The notes under the pieces are model-generated. The model saw nothing but the letters and a program-made list of their open reading frames with translations. It had not been told where the DNA came from and searched no databases. The translations under genes and the position numbers were made by a program. Of a stretch of 64,000 nucleotides of DNA, positions 12,445-25,400 are shown in pieces; position 1 is the stretch's first letter; every line of letters begins with the position of its first letter. The stretch covers positions 11,904,001 through 11,968,000 of the forward strand of contig CM082576.2 in the NCBI GenBank assembly GCA_040954595.2, read 5' to 3'. The stretch is from Balanoglossus misakiensis. Taxonomy: Eukaryota > Hemichordata.

Positions 12445-13440
12445 CTTGTTCGCTGCTTCCGTGTTTATGAATGTTTTGAATTTACGCGAACATGAAAGCT
12501 GTAACCTGATTGGCTGTGAGTGCATTTCATCTCCTCGTACAGATTCCAGGAGCACAACTTATGTTTTCTAAGGTTATAAATATTACTGCTCTTAGTCATG
12601 TATTACAGGGTGTTTCGTGGTTAATTTAATGGTATAAACCCAGATTTCATAACTAAATTCGGTTTCATTACAAGTTTTATTACTGTTCACACATTGCTGC
12701 ATACGAGGACAATCTTGCGTAGAAACCAAAGCAAACATGGCGGCTGCAGGCTGGCGTCCTTCTCTCTCCCGTTGACATGGGTGGTATTTGTTTAGATTGG
12801 TAGCTGGCGTATTGTGAAGGTTTGCCGCGGTGAAATTACTGCTGCTCATCCGCAATGTAAACGATCGGTATGTTGCATTTACTTAGTCTAGTCACGGATT
12901 TCAAAATCTATCAATTTAATGTCAAACGCTGCCTCCGTACCGGCAAAAAAACTTAGGATCTTTCGACTTCTCACTAAGTTTGCACCTGCGGCGAGTGAGA
13001 GAGAGAAACGTTCCCTTGGTGCGATCGGAATGGCCACGATCGTTACCGTATTCATGGGGGTGTATATCTTGTAGTAATCCAAACAAAATTATGTTGGCTT
13101 TACTTTTAACAAGCTTTAGGGATTTGTCTGGCGTATTTGTTGCGTGAAGTTGTAAGTATCGTTTTATATGGAGACCGGAGAAGAGGCACGTAAGCCGCAA
13201 AAACTCGGCAGACGGCCGATCGTGCGACAAGTCGACGGTGCACACGATCGTGTACGGCTCGACGTCGTTGTCGAAATTTGGTTAGGTAAAACGATACAAT
13301 GGGATTTATGAGACCGGCGCATTATGTAGTCGCTTTACATCCAATTTGTCGCCCATTTATAGTACAGTTTATCGATCCAAACGACATACAATGTAATTCT
13401 TTGACTTCTTTTAAATAGGGGCACACGAAAAAGCCAAACC
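12445..13440. promoter_or_regulatory. Shared divergent promoter interval between CDKN3 and the F-box/WD40 gene
   Basis: The start codons of the two genes lie 996 bases apart and point away from each other, so both promoters must fit within, or extend past, this interval. No open frame here looks coding. A GT at 13286 (TTAG|GTAAAA) and an AG at 13420 could mark a 5' UTR intron of the plus-strand gene, but this is weak. Confidence 0.55.
12475..12515 (-). promoter_or_regulatory. Candidate CDKN3 cell-cycle promoter elements (CCAAT and CHR-like)
   Basis: On the minus strand an AGCCAATCAG block (12506-12515) matches the NF-Y CCAAT consensus and lies about 60 bases upstream of the CDKN3 ATG. A TTTGAA hexamer (12475-12480, read on the plus strand) resembles a CHR element about 30 bases away, and a TTCGCG E2F-like core lies between them. 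CCAAT plus CHR is the known arrangement in late-cell-cycle genes. That these elements act here is inference. Confidence 0.4.
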
Positions 13441-16400
13441 ATGGCGCAGTTTCTGCCCGCTTCGATCAGTGACACCCGAGACGCGGCGGTGAGGCCAGCG
13501 GAGGGTCTCCGCTTCGGCAACTTCGGTGGAGTGGTTGCTCTGCCGAGCGTTGGACCGTCCCACAAGGCCGGGCAGCACCTCAAGTCGTATTTCAACAACC
13601 TGCAGATCTATCACAAGATCTGCGAGTGGTTTGACAGCTGGATGCCATGGCAACGGCGGCTGTTGCTATGCGGGCTCACCGACAGGTGCTCCAACTATCA
13701 GCTGGAGTACCTGTCGACGGCGCTGGAGCCGGTGTTCCACAGGGACTATGTGATGGCCCTGAGGGGCAGGTACCCGTCGACGCCCCTGAAGAAAGACAGA
13801 GATAATAACACCGACAAGAAAGAAGCGCAGAAACCAACCGTGAAACCGAAGGGAAAGAGCAACGTGGTGAAAACTCAGGCGAAAAGACCGGAGACAAGAG
13901 ATTCGGAAAAGGGAAGACGGCTGGATGCGTTTGTGAGTGAATACGTAGACGGGATCCTGCAGGATGCGTACTCCACCGTCAGTGTATCGCAGGACACCAT
14001 TAAAAGTGATGAGGAGGTACTCCTGGAAGAAACTGGGAAGTACGCAAAGGTGCTCGTTCAGGATATAATAGCGAAGGCCAGCAGAAGCGTTGAACAGTTG
14101 AGGATGCTGGATGGTACTGGTAGTGGTGGTGGAAAGAATGAGGAGTCGAAGAAGCCGAGCCAGGGGGTGCCGGCATCGCGGGCAGGTACCAGAAACGCAA
14201 CACCTGCCGGACAGGGGGTGTCTTCCAAGAGCGGAAAGGGAATCCTGGTAGTAGCCCCTATCAAGGAATCTGCCTTTTCCCCCAGACCACCGAGCGAGCC
14301 CAGGAGTAAATCTTCTCGCGTCGACGACGCTCAAGCGAACGCCGCCCTGGGAAATCTGCCGCGGCCGAGCAGCGCCAGCAGCAGCCGCTGTCCGAGAAGT
14401 CGCGGCACCCCGCACAGCCTCAGTCGGTCGCTCAACGAACCGCTCACGCCGACCAAGATGACCAGCGACCGGGAGGAAAAGACCAGGCACTGGTCCTTCG
14501 ATGCCAACAGACCCGTGGGGAAACTTTTCAGCGAGCCCAGAGCCTCTCCCCTGGACCCTCTCCACGAATACCTCTATTGCAATAATACCGATGAGATTTT
14601 GAACCCGTTTACGAATGGCAATATCCGCCACCGCTCCAGTTTGGTAGCCACTCCTTTATCGATATTCAACCATTGCCCAACTCAGCACAAACACAGGAGC
14701 ACGTTCAGTTCGGCACAAAGTGTGGATTCAGCTGATTTCTTTGACAAACAGAAAATCAAGAAATTGGGTAAGTGAATGGGAATAATTTTTAAATATTTTA
14801 ACATGTGAAATATGAATTAGAATAGTATGTTGCTACTAAATATCCACCAGTTGTAGCTTTTGACTATTTTTGTAATATTTTTTCGGTCTATCAACCATGG
14901 TTTCTTGTTCTACTTCTTGAAACTGTCAACAGGATTTAATGCCTAGTTTTTATCTTCTCAATATAGCCTATACATGTATTTGCAAATGGCATGTGGATAA
15001 TATCAATAGCAGCAATTCAGGTTTGATAACTTGACACATTTTTGCTCCCCTAGGAGTGATGCGGGGTGCACTGCGCACTGGACAGATCAAGAAGCCAATG
15101 GACATGGCAGACGTCCACTTGCCGCTTCAGAAATCGTACAAAAACGAGAAATGGTGGGGGGAGGAGCTACTGGCCGGCAAACACCTCATCAGAGCCCACA
15201 AGAACAAACTCAAGCAGCAGTTTCGAATGCAACTCAACCAGATATGGGAGGTAAAGGTTGGCTTTGTTTGTCTGTGACCAGTTTCTTGTATTTTCTTCAC
15301 CCTGGTTTGGCTCTGTTTGATACAAATTTATATTTGGATTTTACATTTTACATTTTACTACAGAAACAAAGACAGCAAGACCAAAGTCTGATATCTGATA
15401 TTTGTAGGTATGGATGTGTACAGTACAGGTTGCTGTCTTTGCTTTCGATACACAAAACATTTTTTTTATCTTCTTAGTGGATGGAGGAATGGGAGGATTT
15501 TGAAAGAGGCGATTTGCTGGTGGAAATTATCAAACTCAGCGACGATGAACTCATCAAATTTTTTGCCCAATGTCTTGTCCAAAGGTAAGGTAGTCATCTT
15601 CTGGCTGTTGAAATGAATAATTTGTCATTCAAGCAGTGCAGACTTGCATGTTGTTGCCTGTCTGATATTTTTTGGTAGAGTTTGGTTTTCTGCAGTGTGT
15701 AGTGCTAGACAAACAAAATGGGGCAGAAATTGGCTAAAATTGCAGCCAAAAGTTCAGCTTAAAATTCTACCCATCATGAATATAAGCTTCTAAAAACATC
15801 CCCAACACACAATCATGCCACCACAAACAAGCAAGTCATGGACACAAACATCATTCTGAATAAAAATACAAAGCTGATTGCGTACATATACTCTGCCGAT
15901 ACTGGTGTGAAATGAAGCACAGTGTTGCGCTGTTACCAAGTGCCAGATTTGTTAATATTGGCAGGACAATCGCGCTTTGTCCAAAATTGATGAAGTACAC
16001 AGAGGTACAGTGTTGATTCCAATCGCCCTTTACAACTCCGGGTCATACACACACATTAACCTGTTAATGACTTTTTTTCCTTTGCATGTTTTTTTACGCC
16101 CTTTATTCCTCTCATGCATGCGCTGCTAAAAAGGTTGCAAAAAATTCATGAATGGTATGTATTTTCAGCAATTGTGGAGCTTCTGCACAGATTAATCTGC
16201 TTCGGGTGCCAAGTCAAGTGTGTCACTTTTTTCTTCTTCTGATAATAACACGTCTCATCCTGAGATATCAGTCACTTTCACACTTTTCCCACCGGATAAT
16301 ACACTGCGCACCATATACACTGTAATCGTGGCTGTAAATTTAAGACCACTTTATTATTAAACTGCCACACTTCTGCAGACCAGTAGCAAAGGATGTGTTG

Positions 16401-19400
16401 TGTAAAGAGACAATGCTGTATTGTGACATTCGCTGTAGGCCGTCTCCAGTGAATTGCGTCCCCCAGGTGAAGGAACATTGATCACTCCACAAAAGTGGGC
16501 AATAGCCTGGCTGTGAGCTGATTGATGTTATTCAATCTCTGGGGGGACACCCTTTTCCCACAGCGACTTGTTTGACTATCGCTCAAACTAACCATAGCAC
16601 AGTGCGAGAAAGCATAAACCTTTTTTATAGAACTTCAGGAATACTGTATGCTCTGTAACCCATCTAGATTTGTACAATGATTGTGTAATAAACACTAGAG
16701 GCTTTACAAGAGCTAGATTTGTTTCCCGTTAATAATACATTTTATTATGTGAGGTGGATCTAAGGTTGACCCATTTCCTGTTCAGTTGGAAATCCTCGTG
16801 AGACACTCTCCTCACGTTTTGTTGATTGACCCCAACAGGTTAAGAGACCGAACCAACATCGATTGTCTGCCGGACAAAGCCATTCTTAAAGTGTTTACAT
16901 TCCTTCAGCCCCACGAAATCAACATGGCGGCTCAAGTCTGTCGTAGGTGGCGCTACATAGCAGCGCAGGATGAGCTCTGGTGTGCTAAATGTGAAGAGAT
17001 GGGTAAGGGGAAATAATGTAAATTTTTCAACGTCTGTAGACAAAATGTGCTTTTTTCTGTTTTTGTAATGAATTATTTGAAGCTTTCTTGGGGAATGCAG
17101 TATGAAGGATGCCATTGTGATCAGAATTGACTAGGTCACCGTTATATCAATAATGTATGATAAAAACATCATAATTCATATTCCAGATAAATTTTTTGGG
17201 AGTTGAACATTTGCTGTATGCTGACACTCAAATCTACACATCAGTAATGTTGAAATAAAATGTAAATTAAAACAAGAATCTTTACAAAATTTGGGCATGT
17301 TCCTGATGAAAAGTATCAGTTCCATCAAATGATTCTCTAACTTCTCTTGAACTATAAGCAAGATATCTGTATTTCATGCAAGTGTACACATCAAATCCAT
17401 GCGCATTGCAGGTAAAAAAGAAGGTGTCCAGGATGTAACTGGGATGGTGGAAAAGTTCAAGAAGAATTACTCCATCGATTGGAGAGTAGCCTACCAGGAA
17501 CTGATCAAAGTCACCCACCATGCCAAGGACAGCAGTAGTTACTATTCCTACAGCAGCACTGGCAGTTACGATCAGCGCGAAGGTGCGTCCATATGCCACA
17601 ATTTCGTTCTTTTTATAACTGAATCACCTTGTCATTTGTACATGTAGTAACCCCGTTGACATATTCCGATTACAACAACGCAACATCTGAAAGATGGTAT
17701 AGAACTGCCAGCTTGTGTGCAGAAATATTTTGTACTCTAGCTGTCAAAATTTGCTATCATTATAATGTTAAAAGTGAATATCAAATGGTCAGTATTTCTG
17801 GATATTGGAGGGAATTTATTTGAATCAACAACTCAGAAATCAAATATATCGAATTTATGTCCCAGTAGGTTGACCCTTTCAGGACTGATACGGTACACAT
17901 GATCTGCGCAGTGTTATGTAGACAATTCAGATTTATTTTATTGAATCTGCAGCAATCAGCAGTTTTAAAGGACATTTACGGGAGTCTTTCATGAGAGTTT
18001 TATTGGCCATTGAAAAGTAGACATTTTATCACTCCCCTCTGTGATGAAATTTAAGGACATGATAATAAATTGTGTACAAATCATTAGTAAATTGCCCATA
18101 AAGTGGCAAGTCATTCAGTGAAAGGTTTCCCCCTATGGAGACTCACTGTGTAACGTTAATCGCATGTAGTGACCACTGCATCAACAATCAAATGAACACC
18201 TTCCTTGAACTGAATGTAATATGTTTACTCAATGAAATCAGTCCTGTTAGTGTAATATTTTTGTCAGTGTTTGGCATCAGTTATAAAAATAAGTGTCAAA
18301 ATCTTTGGTGGCTCGTCAGATACCCAGACAGCCGTAAAAATATAAGGGCCTACTTGAAACGTTTTTTATGTTGCAAAGTTAAATTACTGTTACATAGTAA
18401 ATTTTGATGTGGATTGACAGAGATATCGAGTGAAGTCAGTGCCTCGTTCAAGTAAAAGTTACAGTTGGCAGATATAGTTTGATCATAATCTATGTGGTAC
18501 CAGACACATTCCAAAGCCTTTTAATATTTCATATCCACTGTCTGTCTCAATATCTATTTGTGAAACAAACATCACCAGCCAAAATAATAATGTAATCAAT
18601 CTGAAAAGTGCAACAGAAAATAAATGGTGTATTTATTGTAACTGTAGGGTCACAAACAGAAAGGCGACGAAAGCCCAAGAAACTGCTGGGCTTCAGGTTG
18701 GAGGATCTGCAACTGAAACCAGTTTCAACAGCGACACTACTGACGGATGGTACGGCTCTCATATTCTCATAAATTTATTTCTAAATTGTGGGGTTTTTTT
18801 TATTTGGCCGATAAGGTTGCCAAGGTACTTGGTTTTAAGCTGCTGATGTGTGCGGAATTTTTTAATTTTCAGTTACGAAGCATGTGGACTGAAACTTTTG
18901 CTGCATGGCTGCTTGACATAGCATGTTGCTCATTAAATATTTTAATTCACTGTTTTATATATTAAGTTTAATTTTTTATCCAGATAACATTATTATTTGG
19001 TTCACTGTTTAACGTTACAAAATGCTAAATTTTCATCATTTATCTTGCATGCCAGTTCAACCCGCAACTCACCCCATTTAACAGATAAACGAGTTACCAG
19101 GTTAAAAAATAACACTTCTAATACCCTTGTTGATGCCATTAATGTTCCTGTTGAGCCCAACCCGAAAGGCGTTGGATGAACTTTGCCAAATTTTCAAAGC
19201 ACTTCCACCCAACACACCTGATCTATATTTTTGCAAAGCAGAGTCATCCGAAAGCACCTATAGCAACGATGAGACAGCAATGAGTCAGGCGAGCCAAGTT
19301 GGTTAGTATATATACCCAGAGTGTGTCACACACCCACCCACACATGGTGACGGTCACCCAGAGATCACTGTTAATTAATTAATGTCACTCATCATCACCT

Positions 19401-22400
19401 CACCGAAATCACCCCCACCGATATTCTCATCTCACCACCATCACTCCATATGCACCGATTTTGAGATTCACCCAACCACATCTGCATTCACGCAAGTTCT
19501 GACAAGAACCCCACCCTGCACACAAAGTTACATTACTTATGGTAGTAGACAGTTAAAATTACAGTTGCATGTTATCGAATTAATCAACCAGTTATTAAAC
19601 ATGATCACGTAACAATTCCTCATCTGACAGTCATATCACTTTAATGTAGCTAATCAAAAAACATCATATCAACAATTAGAGTGTGTATACCATTTTTGAA
19701 CAAAGTTGACTATTGATGGAGTACCGTATTTCCTGTCAAAGAGGGAAATATTTCAGTGGAAATGATAACTGAGGTTGCAGTCTGCCATGATTTAAGGCAG
19801 CATATCCCTTATTAGGAAGTTTTTGAAGAAAAAAAAACACAGGCTTTTATCAGAGAAAAACTGTCTTAGGACAGTCACTAAGTATTACTCTGTCAGAATC
19901 GTTAATGCATGGTTACTGAAGCAAGCATGCGCGTCACTGTGGCATGACAGTTTATGTGTTGAGTGAGCACTGTTTGATCTCCACGTTGTTTTCTGTTCTC
20001 GTTCAATCTTCACTACCGGTACACTTTGGAAGTGTCCTTAGGTTAGTAGTAAGCACTGCGACTTAATTAAGCAGTGATCACCTGCGTACTAACATGTTTT
20101 CACAGGAAGAGAAGAGCGATCAACTCGATTTCAGAGTGTGTGAGTGTCCCCTTGCAAACATGTATGATCGTGAAAAAATACAGAAGTTACACTTTTCCTT
20201 TGAATGAATACTTCTTCAGGAAATATATTTTTGGTTACAGCGTGTTCTGATTTGGAAAAAATATGGATGATACTTTGTCGTACAATTGTCACAGAGTCAC
20301 CATGGGATAATTCTCAGGCGACTGTGAAATGTCTTTTATAGAATTTGTTCTGTGGTTTGTCTTCTCTTGGTGCCACGCCGGGAGAAATAGTTTATTTTCT
20401 TGACATGGGCAGTTCAAACATGATTCGTTGCACTTTTATTTCACAGTTGATGTGCCCTTGCACCACATCGATTACTTGACTGGAGCAGAAAGTCGGGACG
20501 CCGTCAAACCGTCAAGTATGACTGAAGTCGAGCAGTTACCCCGGCAACCATCGCAGCCGCTGCCCGCGCAGCCGCAAGCCGCGGACAAAGACTCCTCGGA
20601 TTCAGAAGAAGAACTGTTCATCGACGAAGACAACAGGTACTTTGGGAATATAAACTGAGCCTGAATCAGGAAGCAGCCGTTGAAATGACCTAAACTTGTG
20701 AGGTGATAACAGCCATTATAGCCTTAAGGGACGTCCAGACCCCCTAGCCTATTCACAACTTCAGGTCTTTTCTGCCACTGCAAGAACTCTCATAAAAAAC
20801 ATGGCAATGTCTATATTCTGATGACAAGGGTATTTGCATTTTTTCCTCTTTGTGTGTTGTTGCATGTGATGTAAATTGTTTGATGAAATTCTACTCTTTA
20901 TTTTTCTCCTCACAGAGAAGCAATAGTGCTAGTTCGACATACTGTTCCCTTGCCAACTCCTCCGAGTTCAGGATGGTATTCGATTAAGCTGTGAGAGCAA
21001 CACGTCTTTGTGAAAATTTTGCGATTAAATTCCCCCACCCACCCCTCACGTGATCTTTTTGTGAACAGCAAGACAATCCCCACCCCCGATACATTTACAC
21101 ACCATCCATTTGACAGCTTCTTTGGCAACTAACCTCTGACAACTGATTTTTGACGCAAACAAAATGTGTGAACTGCCATTTTCTTCCATGTGTAGGTTGC
21201 TGTTAGCGTGTTGCCCTAATACTCTACACAGTGCGCAATGGCAGACTAGAAACGGGGGAAATGTGCAGCGCCTTGAAAGGCCTGTCCTTATTGGTCACAG
21301 GATTCACGCACTTGTGTTGAGACCTGTGTGAATCGACAAAGGAAATGACCAATCAGGAACGACCTTACAAGACCGCTGCACATAGCCCTCCGAAAAAACA
21401 GTGGAGACAGCGCAGGCTTGGGCACAGTACTGACTGAACTAATCCTGCTCACGGTCATTCAGCATGATCGTGGGGAAAAGCGTTCTATTTTTACAAAACC
21501 TGCATTGAGATCTAAGTGATGCACTAAAATAAAGGGAAAGCTGCAGTTTGTGACAAGGTTGCAATTCAGATGGACATAGATCAATCACCATGGTGATTGT
21601 TGACCCACAATCAGATGAAAAAGAAGGTTGTAATGAAAAAATAATGTGCTAGGAAGAACTATAGGTGTCTTTGCTCGAATTGACAGTCAAAGCTTGAAAA
21701 TATAGCTGTCAATGCCAACTTAAGAACAGGCTCCTGCTCTTTGACAAGATCATTCGTTTGCATGGCTGTTGAAATCTGAACCGCAAATTGCAATCAAATA
21801 GACAGTGAAATATGTACTATGCATATATTTACATAAAAACTGAGTACCTGAAGGAAGAAAAATTAAAAAAGAATAAAAAAATTCTCTACAGGAGAGATTC
21901 AGATTGTCTGGCATAAATCACTTTCAGGCACAGGGCATCGAATGCTAAAAAAGAGATAGGAAAGTGTATATTGTGTTGGGAAAACTGCCCACTGATAAAT
22001 CCAACTTCTCGTCTTTTCAGCCCATTCCCGCATCCACCACAAAGCCAAGGCAGCAGACGAACTCTGTACAGTCGCAAGACGGCCAAGTACTCGGACAAAC
22101 GGACGTCCACCAGAGACAAGAAATCCCGACCGACCACCGAGGACAAGGAAGGAGGAGGATTGGGCGAGGCGGCGGAACAGGTGGAAGAGTTGACTGCACC
22201 AGGAGAGGGCGGAGCGCCACCAACAGCCGAGACCAGGAAAGGTCGCAGGAAGAAACGGAAGGCGGCGGAGGAAGAAGACACAGCTCTGGACATTCGACCG
22301 GAGCTGCAGCAAGCCACTGATATCCTGGTGTGTAGTGTTGTAAGAAATTGTTCAGTTTGCAGATGTGTCCGTTTTGTAGTCAGAGGTTCTTTTAACATGT

Positions 22401-25400
22401 GGTTCTGTGTCAAAGGGACAGGAAAATGTGTTCGGTATAGTTTCCAGTTTAAGACAGGTTTTACTGTACTTAATACCTCTGACTTTCCCAGAAAATTGGT
22501 AGCATGACTTTACAGTACACTTATTTCACCCTTGATTTCAAAACTTTTTGTAATTACATATGCAAAGTGCATACACAACTAGGAATATGGAATTGGGCAC
22601 AGTTCTATACAGCAAAAACAATTTTCAGCAAAACAACCAATACAATGCAATAAAAGGCAGAAGGTATTTGCGTGCTGGTGTTCTTCCTCACTCATGTTTT
22701 GTGTGCCTTCCAGGGAAAGGCCATTTCCGATCATCGGCTGGAGTGGAGGAAAGACGACGGCAAAACTGTCAAACACACCAAGTTTGCCGGCATGGTCAAA
22801 GGCGTGAAGAGAGTGCGCAAACTGCAAGGTCACATGGACTGTGTGCACTGCATCGCGTTCGACAGTCGGCGTATCGTCAGCGGATCGCTGGACAGAACGA
22901 TCAGAGTGTGGGATATCAGAAGTGGCAGAAGTGTACGCAAGATGTACGGCCACAAGGTGGGTTGCCGTGTGTGGTAATGCATCATTGGTGATATCTCTGG
23001 CATGATAGAGTATGACTGTCATCTTGTCTGTGTGTGTGTGTAATAAAATGTACATATTCCTTCATCTCTGCATGAAGTTCTTTGTACTTTCCTATTATCA
23101 GTGAAGTTGAACAATGTGATGTCATTGGTTAAAAATGAATACTGCACTCCATTTGTACACTAACGACTCCCAACTCGTGTGTCAGGTGCCGGTCAAGATA
23201 CCCCAGTCAGACTCAGCCAATGTACTACATATACTAGAATGTATGCCAAAAGTTTACAATAAAAGTACTGGTTACTTTAGTTACAAGAAATTCAATCTGA
23301 ATCTTAAGCTTTGCTTGGTGTTAATATGACATAAATTGACCAATATTTTTTACTTATCAAAATGCATGATTCATACACCATACAGTTGCGCCAACTTTAC
23401 AGCTTTTGTGTCTTGCATTCTACCACAGGGTGGCGTCCGATGCATCCAGTTCGACAGCGAACGCATCGTGTCCGGTTCCTGGGACATGACCCTCATGGTG
23501 TGGGACATTGTCAAGTTCAACAGGCTCGCCATACTGACTGGCCACAAAGGCTCCATATCGGCTCTGAAATTTAACAGCAAGCACCTGTAAGCATAAACTG
23601 TTGCACCAACACTTTTCATGTCATTTGTTTCCATAAAATTGTGTTGTCACAGATGAATCCTGTAGTATTGTCTCTGTCGTCACGATTTTGCTGAAACACT
23701 TCCCTCTCTATTTTCATCCACAGTGTGTCGGCATCTCATGATAAAACCGTCCGCGTCTGGTGTCTGGATGACTACTCTTGCATGAATGTCCTGACGGGAC
23801 ACACAGACGCTGTCACGTGCGTTTCCTTCGACGGAACACTGGCCGTGTCTGGATCCACTGACAAGTAAGTTGCTTGTACGTTTTGAAAATAACAAGGGAC
23901 ATTTACCCAAATATGATGTTCCCACACGCTGCTGTGTACTTTTAAATTTGCCATCTTCAACAAAATTGTTGTACATCCTTAAGGTTTATGATTCGTATGG
24001 ATGCATCATATACAGGTACGTCAGGTTCAAAAGTTAATCTTGGCTTTATTTCGTGCTTTTTGCAGGACACTTAGAGTAACCAATGTCTTCAGCGGTGAGT
24101 GCTTGATCACAATGACTGGCCACACGGAACCCATCACAGCTGTAGAGGTAAGAGACACAGTCACAGATCTAAAGTCTGCTCTACACTCCACACTTTTACC
24201 ACTGAGTGCTAGCTGCATGATAAAGAAAAAAATACATATATGCACATTTGTAAGCATCACATAAATGTAACATATGATCTCTTGCACCAGTGAACAAGCA
24301 TTGAAATCCATGCATAGCCATGGCAACCAGGTTGTCTGTCATTCCCTTGGAACCACCATTTCTATCTCATCATCTAACAGGTTCAGAGGGATTTAGTGAT
24401 TAGTGGCACCTTGTCTGGGGTGGTGCATTTCTGGAATAGAGAGACCGGCGAGGTAGAGGCAGGCGTGAAAATGCACGAGACGAGCGTCAACAAAATAGTA
24501 TTCCTTCCGGTCGGTCCGTCGGGTACACGATACATGACCGCTGCCAAGTAAGTGCTGTTTTTTTTTACTTTTGAGTATTTCTTCCAATATCTGTGTATGT
24601 AGATTCGGCGGTACAGTAAAACCTGTCTAAACTGAAAACCAGAAGAAACTGTTCAGTTTGTTGAGGTGTCTGGTTTATAGAGGTTCTTTTGACATGTGAA
24701 GAAATGCAAATGAGGTCTCAAGACCACACGACCAAGATAGCGAGGTGTTAATACATGTGTATTTTATTTGCTCATATCACGCTCTATCCCAAGGGATCCC
24801 GCTCCATTTCATGACTGTATGATAGAGGCACTGTGCATGACGCAATGGGATTTTGTTCATATGAAGTCATCATTACTAAAACATGCAAATTAGCTGAAAA
24901 ATGTAAAAAAAAAATTGTCATAAATCATATGAAACAAATACAGGAATTTTGGAAATCTCAGAGATATTATAGTTTTAAATAGCTTCAAGCATTCCCAGGC
25001 CCTGTATACATATCACTTTACAAACACCTTTATTTGCTCTGTCAACATCATTTTGCAATTATCAATCATGGCGGGCAACATCAACCTGATGAAGCTGACC
25101 GGTTCATAGCTGTTGCTCATAACTCCTCATTCCTGCCACTGTCGGATCCCGTGCCAACTGTGCCCGTCAATCGGTGTCAACAATTGCCAGGTTTTCCCCC
25201 GTCTTGACCCGTACGATAGCCGAACATGTGTTCATAATTGATGCGGCACAAACAGGATGTGTGGCCACCCCTTGGGACCCAACGCTTATTGAAAAGTAAT
25301 GTTTCTGTGGCAGAGTCGATCGCTGTTTTCTGGTCGCTGTTAATTACAAAGTGATTAAAACATATCAGTCATTTTGTGGTGGGGTCAGAGGTCAACAGCC

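Noticed and set aside
16170-16218. Possible small exon between exons 3 and 4 of the F-box/WD40 gene
   Set aside because: A 49-base open stretch after TTTTCAG could bridge phase 2 to phase 0, but it becomes unnecessary once exon 4 starts at 16839, and it has no family similarity.
16786-16838. Earlier acceptor (TTCAG at 16785) for the F-box exon
   Set aside because: Exon 3 ends in phase 2, and this acceptor would bring in a stop within a few codons. The acceptor at 16838 (CCCAACAG) restores the frame and gives continuous F-box sequence.
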